From: Pseudomonadota bacterium
Lineage (GTDB): Bacteria > Pseudomonadota > Alphaproteobacteria > Kiloniellales > J153
Assembly: GCA_022572105.1 (NCBI GenBank)
Contig: JACZWN010000161.1
Coordinates: 1 to 8,031 of the forward strand
Direction: 5' to 3'
DNA length: 8,031 nt
In this document: positions 5,644 to 8,031 of the stretch, in pieces
Layout: each line of letters starts with the position of its first letter
Position numbering within the stretch: the first letter of the stretch is position 1
Translations under genes and position numbers: made by a program
The notes under the pieces: model-generated
The model's input: only the letters and a program-made list of their open reading frames with translations
What the model was told of the DNA's origin: nothing
Database searches by the model: none

Positions 5644-6669
5644 CTAAAGCCCCTGCGTCACCCTCGGCATCACCTCCTCGGCGAACAGGTGCAGGGTGTC
5701 CTCGACCTGGTTGTGGGGCATGCCGGCCCAATGCACCGCCACGATCATGCGGTTGACGCCGAGGCGCTTGTGGTAGCCGATGATCTGTTCCGCCACCTCG
5801 TCGGGCGAGCCGAACAGGAAGCGGTCGCGCGTGAGCTCGTCGAAATCCAGCGACAGGTCGTCGTCGCCCTCGGGCATGGCCTTGTCCTGCCCCCACTCGT
5901 GATAGATCTTGTACTTCGCTTCCAGATAGGGCCGGGCGAGACGGGTCGCCTCTTGCCGCGACGAGGCGACGAAGATTTCGCGCATCAACGGCAGCTCCTT
6001 GGGCCGCGGCTTGCCGAATTCCTCCAATGCCCGGTTGTAGAGCGAGAGCTGGCGCTCGATGGTATCCATGCGCTGGTGCGGGTTGATGAACCAGGTGTCG
6101 GCCAGCTCGGCGGCCCGGCGCACCGCGGCGTCGGCGTTGGCGCCCATCCAAATCGGCGGCATCGGCTTCTGCACCGGCTTGAGCGAGAGCGTCGCGTTCA
6201 CCAGCTCGAAGTGCGAGCCCTCGATCGAGACGTTGTCCTCGGTCCACAGCCGCTTGATCGCTGCTAAGTTCTCGACCAGGCGCGGCGCGCGGTCCTTCTG
6301 GGTCGTGCCGAAGCCCTTGAACTCGACCTCGCGGTAGCCGAGGCCGACGCCGAACACCAGCCGCCCGCCGGACATGACGTCGAGCGTCGCCAGTTGCTCG
6401 GCCATATCCAGCGGCTTGTGCAAGGACAGCAGCACGATGCCCGCCACGATGCGCATGGTCTCGGTTTCCGCCATCAGCCGGGCGAGCAGCGTCAGTTGCT
6501 GGTATTGCTGGAGCGGGGCGCTGGCGTAATGCATGCCGGTCACGAGGTCGGAGAAGCCGAGCTTGTCGGCGAGGCGCACCTGCGCCTTGACCTCCTCGAA
6601 GCGCTTGGCCATGTCGTCGCCCGCGTGATACTGGCCGCGCACGAACAGTCCGTAGGTAAGCTCGCTCAT
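5644..6669 (-). CDS. LLM class flavin-dependent oxidoreductase (luciferase-like monooxygenase family)
   Basis: A 341-residue cytoplasmic protein of normal family length. The ATG at 6669 has GGAGGAG 8 nt upstream. The bacterial luciferase-like TIM barrel is shown by the N-terminal strand YGLFVRG (6-12), LGFSDLVTGMHY (37-48), the helix-strand segment MAEQLATLDVMSGGRLVFGV (89-108) with GLGYREVEFKGFG after it, RLVENLAAIKRLW (130-142) around the flavin site, PPIWMGANADAAVRRAAELA (171-190) and the C-terminal FLFGSPDEVAEQI (284-296). Members use reduced FMN or F420 to oxygenate or reduce small organic molecules; the substrate cannot be read from the sequence. The gene is co-oriented with the DUF1194 gene 150 nt upstream, and a gene remnant follows its stop on the same strand, so it may have been the first gene of a small operon. 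Confidence 0.94.
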   Translation of the reverse strand: MSELTYGLFVRGQYHAGDDMAKRFEEVKAQVRLADKLGFSDLVTGMHYASAPLQQYQQLTLLARLMAETETMRIVAGIVLLSLHKPLDMAEQLATLDVMSGGRLVFGVGLGYREVEFKGFGTTQKDRAPRLVENLAAIKRLWTEDNVSIEGSHFELVNATLSLKPVQKPMPPIWMGANADAAVRRAAELADTWFINPHQRMDTIERQLSLYNRALEEFGKPRPKELPLMREIFVASSRQEATRLARPYLEAKYKIYHEWGQDKAMPEGDDDLSLDFDELTRDRFLFGSPDEVAEQIIGYHKRLGVNRMIVAVHWAGMPHNQVEDTLHLFAEEVMPRVTQGL

Positions 6670-6695
6670 CGCCCGCTCTCCTCCCGCGTCCCCAG

Positions 6696-6701
6696 CTTAT
6701 A
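6696..6701 (-). promoter_or_regulatory. Possible -10 element for the LLM oxidoreductase
   Basis: TATAAG on the minus strand lies within an AT-rich patch (6696-6711) 26 nt upstream of the start codon. No convincing -35 hexamer lies 16-18 nt further up. An imperfect stem (CGCGG 6711-6715, CCGCG 6725-6729) precedes it. The short leader would still include the GGAGGAG site. Confidence 0.22.
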
Positions 6702-6755
6702 TCTGTATATCGCGGTTCCTATCTCCGCGCACCCCAGGGCCATTGGCGGCAAGCG

Positions 6756-6826
6756 GTCCACGCAACCACGACCGCGCCGCGTCCACGCGAGTGCATCGCC
6801 GAGGGTCGGCCCCTGGCCCTCAGCGG
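6756..6826. repeat. Dispersed repeat, left copy (71 bp)
   Basis: Two blocks match the region 7812-7913 in the same orientation: 6756-6776 with 7812-7832 (17 of 21 identical, all four differences transitions) and 6793-6826 with 7880-7913 (28 of 34 identical, including a perfect 12-nt GCATCGCCGAGG). Both copies are preceded by CCATTG (6740 and 7793). The left copy overlaps the last codons and stop of the DUF1194 gene. No protein or known element is recognised in it. Confidence 0.45.
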
Positions 6827-7644
6827 AGGTTCGGCTGACGTGCGTGCGTTTCTTGAATCAGCGCTTGCGGCGCGGCATTTTCTTGGCTGACCAGGGGGGT
6901 CAATTCGCGCCGCAGTTTGCGCAGGAAGGCGCGCGCGAAGTCGTCATAATCATCCGCGACCTCGACGAAAGCACCCGGACCGTGGATTATTTTTTCGCGG
7001 TAGTATGTCTCCAGGTCGTAGAAATCGACGTTGGTATGAGTTAGTACGCGTCCGGAATAGGCAACGATGTGAGTGAGGATTGGCAAACCGTTGATCACGA
7101 TCCCCAGGGCATTCGCCTCTTGTCGAGGTATGGATGGGGGTACGCCGATATTGTTGCGGCCGTCGCCCGATACATCGATCTTCAACCGGCGGCCCTCAAA
7201 TTCGTTTTCGGCAATCGAACGAACGCCAAAGTCAATGGCCTCGCCAATCCCGGTGAAGACACGGTTGGGATCCCGTTCGACCTTTTCCACATTGGCTGCA
7301 AATGCCGAGACGCTGGCTGGATCCTTCAACAGGTGCCAAGGGATCATGTATTGCTGGTTGACCTCCGAGCTCCATTGGAAGAGTGACACGGCCACGCCGT
7401 TTTGCTGCCCAATAAGGTTGACGATTTCGGGCGTTCGAAAGGCTTTGGCAATCCCTTTCATCAAAAGACCGTATTCAAAGCCGTCGATGCTCATCGAGGT
7501 ATCGACAGCGATAACGAGTTCAATCGATACCGGAGTTTTTGCCTGCGCGCCGTCGATATGCGGTAGCGCCACGGCCGCCCAAACCGCCATTGCGGCTTTC
7601 GCAAGGGACAGCACTAGCGACGTACAACTCTTTTCTTCTTCCAT
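6820..7644 (-). CDS. Exported DUF1194 protein with von Willebrand factor A-type domain
   Basis: A 274-residue protein, probably periplasmic. A signal-peptide-like N-terminus (hydrophobic ~17-28, possible cleavage after AQA at 33-35) precedes a VWA-like domain (~40-248). The metal-ion-dependent adhesion site is readable: DTSMS at 48-52 (DxSxS), T131 in FTGIGEAI, and the acidic IDVSGDG (156-162). The DUF1194 signature segments INGLPIL, YYREKII and GPGAFVEV follow. VWA domains bind protein or surface ligands through a divalent metal; the partner of this family is unknown to me. The ATG at 7644 is the only usable start, since an in-frame TGA lies upstream, but its ribosome site is weak and residues 2-4 are Glu, unusual for a signal peptide. 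The gene looks AT-richer than its neighbours (29 of 60 G/C at 7021-7080) and is flanked by a repeat pair, hinting at separate acquisition. Confidence 0.92.
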   Translation of the reverse strand: MEEEKSCTSLVLSLAKAAMAVWAAVALPHIDGAQAKTPVSIELVIAVDTSMSIDGFEYGLLMKGIAKAFRTPEIVNLIGQQNGVAVSLFQWSSEVNQQYMIPWHLLKDPASVSAFAANVEKVERDPNRVFTGIGEAIDFGVRSIAENEFEGRRLKIDVSGDGRNNIGVPPSIPRQEANALGIVINGLPILTHIVAYSGRVLTHTNVDFYDLETYYREKIIHGPGAFVEVADDYDDFARAFLRKLRRELTPLVSQENAAPQALIQETHARQPNLR

Positions 7645-7732
7645 TGTCTGCCTGCAAATCTGATCCGGGCGAATTTCCTGCCGGCCGTCGGATGGTCATG
7701 GTCGCACGGCTCATCCCGCGCGCCAATAAATA

Positions 7733-7746
7733 CCATGTGGGCATGG
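7733..7746. other. Small stem-loop CCATG-TGGG-CATGG
   Basis: A 5-bp perfect stem with a 4-nt loop, the one nearest to the DUF1194 gene in a cluster of stem-loops; another small stem (GCCGT/ACGGC, 7748-7759) abuts it. Each is weak by itself. Confidence 0.3.
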
Positions 7747-7769
7747 CGCCGTGAACGGCCCTAGAAACC

Positions 7770-7796
7770 ATGGACGTATGAAGCTCGAACGTCCAT
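7770..7796. other. Inverted repeat, 8-bp arms with 11-nt loop
   Basis: ATGGACGT (7770-7777) and ACGTCCAT (7789-7796) pair perfectly around ATGAAGCTCGA. It is about 125 nt upstream of the DUF1194 start. It could be an operator or part of a structured transcript; there is no T tract beside it. Confidence 0.5.
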
Positions 7797-7811
7797 TGTT
7801 GGCTCGAGGCA

Positions 7812-7913
7812 GTCCGCGCAATCATGGCCGCGGTTTGCGCGGATTTCCGCTGTTCATGCCGAAGCGGAAGTCCGCGACGGCATCGCCGAGGCTCCGCCCC
7901 CGACCCTAGGCGG
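7812..7913. repeat. Dispersed repeat, right copy (102 bp, with an internal hairpin absent from the left copy)
   Basis: This is the partner of 6756-6826. Its two matching blocks are 68 nt apart (start to start) against 37 in the left copy; the extra 31 nt lie where the strong hairpin 7838-7876 sits. It stands upstream of the DUF1194 gene while the left copy stands at its 3' end, so the gene is bracketed in direct orientation. Confidence 0.45.
7838..7876. other. Strong hairpin, 14-bp arms with 11-nt loop
   Basis: CGCGGATTTCCGCT (7838-7851) pairs with AGCGGAAGTCCGCG (7863-7876) at 13 of 14 positions, the exception being a G-T type pair. The loop is GTTCATGCCGA, the same length as that of the inverted repeat at 7770-7796. 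No T run follows on either strand. It could be part of a repeat element or a structured RNA. Confidence 0.6.
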
Positions 7914-8014
7914 CCATCGATGGCGCAGGCACCTACTTCAACCAGCGGCAATTCCAAACGTTCCATCGCGCCCAGAAATCTCTGGCATTCCGCTCATACC
8001 AAGGAGCGTTGATA

Positions 8015-8031
8015 ATGACCCATAGAGATCG
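8015..8031 (+). CDS. Start of a gene running off the right edge (first codons only)
   Basis: AAGGAG at 8001-8006 lies 8 nt before an ATG followed by codons for THRD, then the window ends. The leader and codons repeat those of the remnant at 5610-5640, and the codon differences at positions 2 and 5 are synonymous (ACC/ACT, GAT/GAC), which supports a true coding start. A TTG at 8009 is in frame but too close to the ribosome site. Product unknown. Confidence 0.5.

Larger units (their letters stand above)
7645..8000. other. Intergenic stretch with no recognisable complete gene; contains several hairpins
   Basis: About 356 bases upstream of the DUF1194 gene. Frames here on both strands are short or antisense and give no protein-like sequence. 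What can be seen is a run of stem-loops between 7733 and 7876, the right copy of the dispersed repeat (7812-7913), and a bland segment at 7914-8000 with no clear promoter. The DUF1194 promoter must lie here, but I cannot point to a convincing one. Confidence 0.6.

Noticed and set aside
5390..6247. An 858-nt minus-strand frame spanning the response regulator end, the gap and the oxidoreductase
   Set aside because: Most of it is an out-of-frame shadow of the oxidoreductase gene. Only the part just after that gene's stop is of interest, and it is reported as a remnant.
7824..8012. A 62-codon plus-strand frame in the right intergenic region
   Set aside because: The translation is Arg/Ser-rich with no protein-like pattern, it runs through a strong hairpin and a repeat copy, and it has no convincing ribosome site.

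Overview
The window reads as a piece of chromosome from a high-GC alphaproteobacterium. A Rhodospirillales-like relative is my guess, based on the style of the chemoreceptor, the DUF1194 protein and the FAH-family protein; no rRNA or marker gene is present to confirm it. There are five well-supported protein genes, two probable gene remnants and the start of a further gene at the right edge. I see no tRNA, rRNA, CRISPR array or recognisable insertion sequence.

Layout. (1) 2-1117 (+): a fumarylacetoacetate-hydrolase-fold enzyme that runs in from the left edge. It is followed after 3 nt by a short frame resembling only the N-terminus of an enolase-superfamily enzyme. (2) 1301-4453 (-): a 1050-residue methyl-accepting chemotaxis protein whose periplasmic part is four tandem CHASE3-like units of about 160 residues. 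It ends in a textbook intrinsic terminator at 1233-1264. (3) 4454-4845: an AT-richer divergent control region with paired, outward-facing promoter-like motifs. (4) 4846-5490 (+): a small NarL/LuxR-type response regulator with two altered receiver residues. (5) 5491-5643: a short convergent gap with a tandem repeat, a hairpin and what looks like the decayed start of a gene that once followed the next gene. (6) 5644-6669 (-): an LLM-class flavin-dependent oxidoreductase. (7) 6820-7644 (-): an exported von Willebrand A-type DUF1194 protein, AT-richer than its neighbours and flanked by two diverged copies of a short repeat. (8) 7645-8031: no complete gene, but several hairpins, and at 8015 the start of a gene whose leader and first codons match the remnant in (5).

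How the parts may work together. The chemoreceptor and the response regulator are divergent neighbours and may share control, but nothing in the sequence shows that they belong to one pathway. The FAH-family enzyme and the remnant behind it suggest the end of a carbon-catabolism operon cut off upstream. The oxidoreductase and DUF1194 genes are co-oriented but 150 nt apart, so co-transcription is uncertain.

The most interesting points are the fourfold, mosaic CHASE3 array with near-identical 480-bp repeats, the atypical receiver domain, the duplicated gene start at 5610-5640 and 8001-8031 with mostly synonymous differences, and the repeat pair bracketing the DUF1194 gene. I did not find a clearly new multi-gene system.
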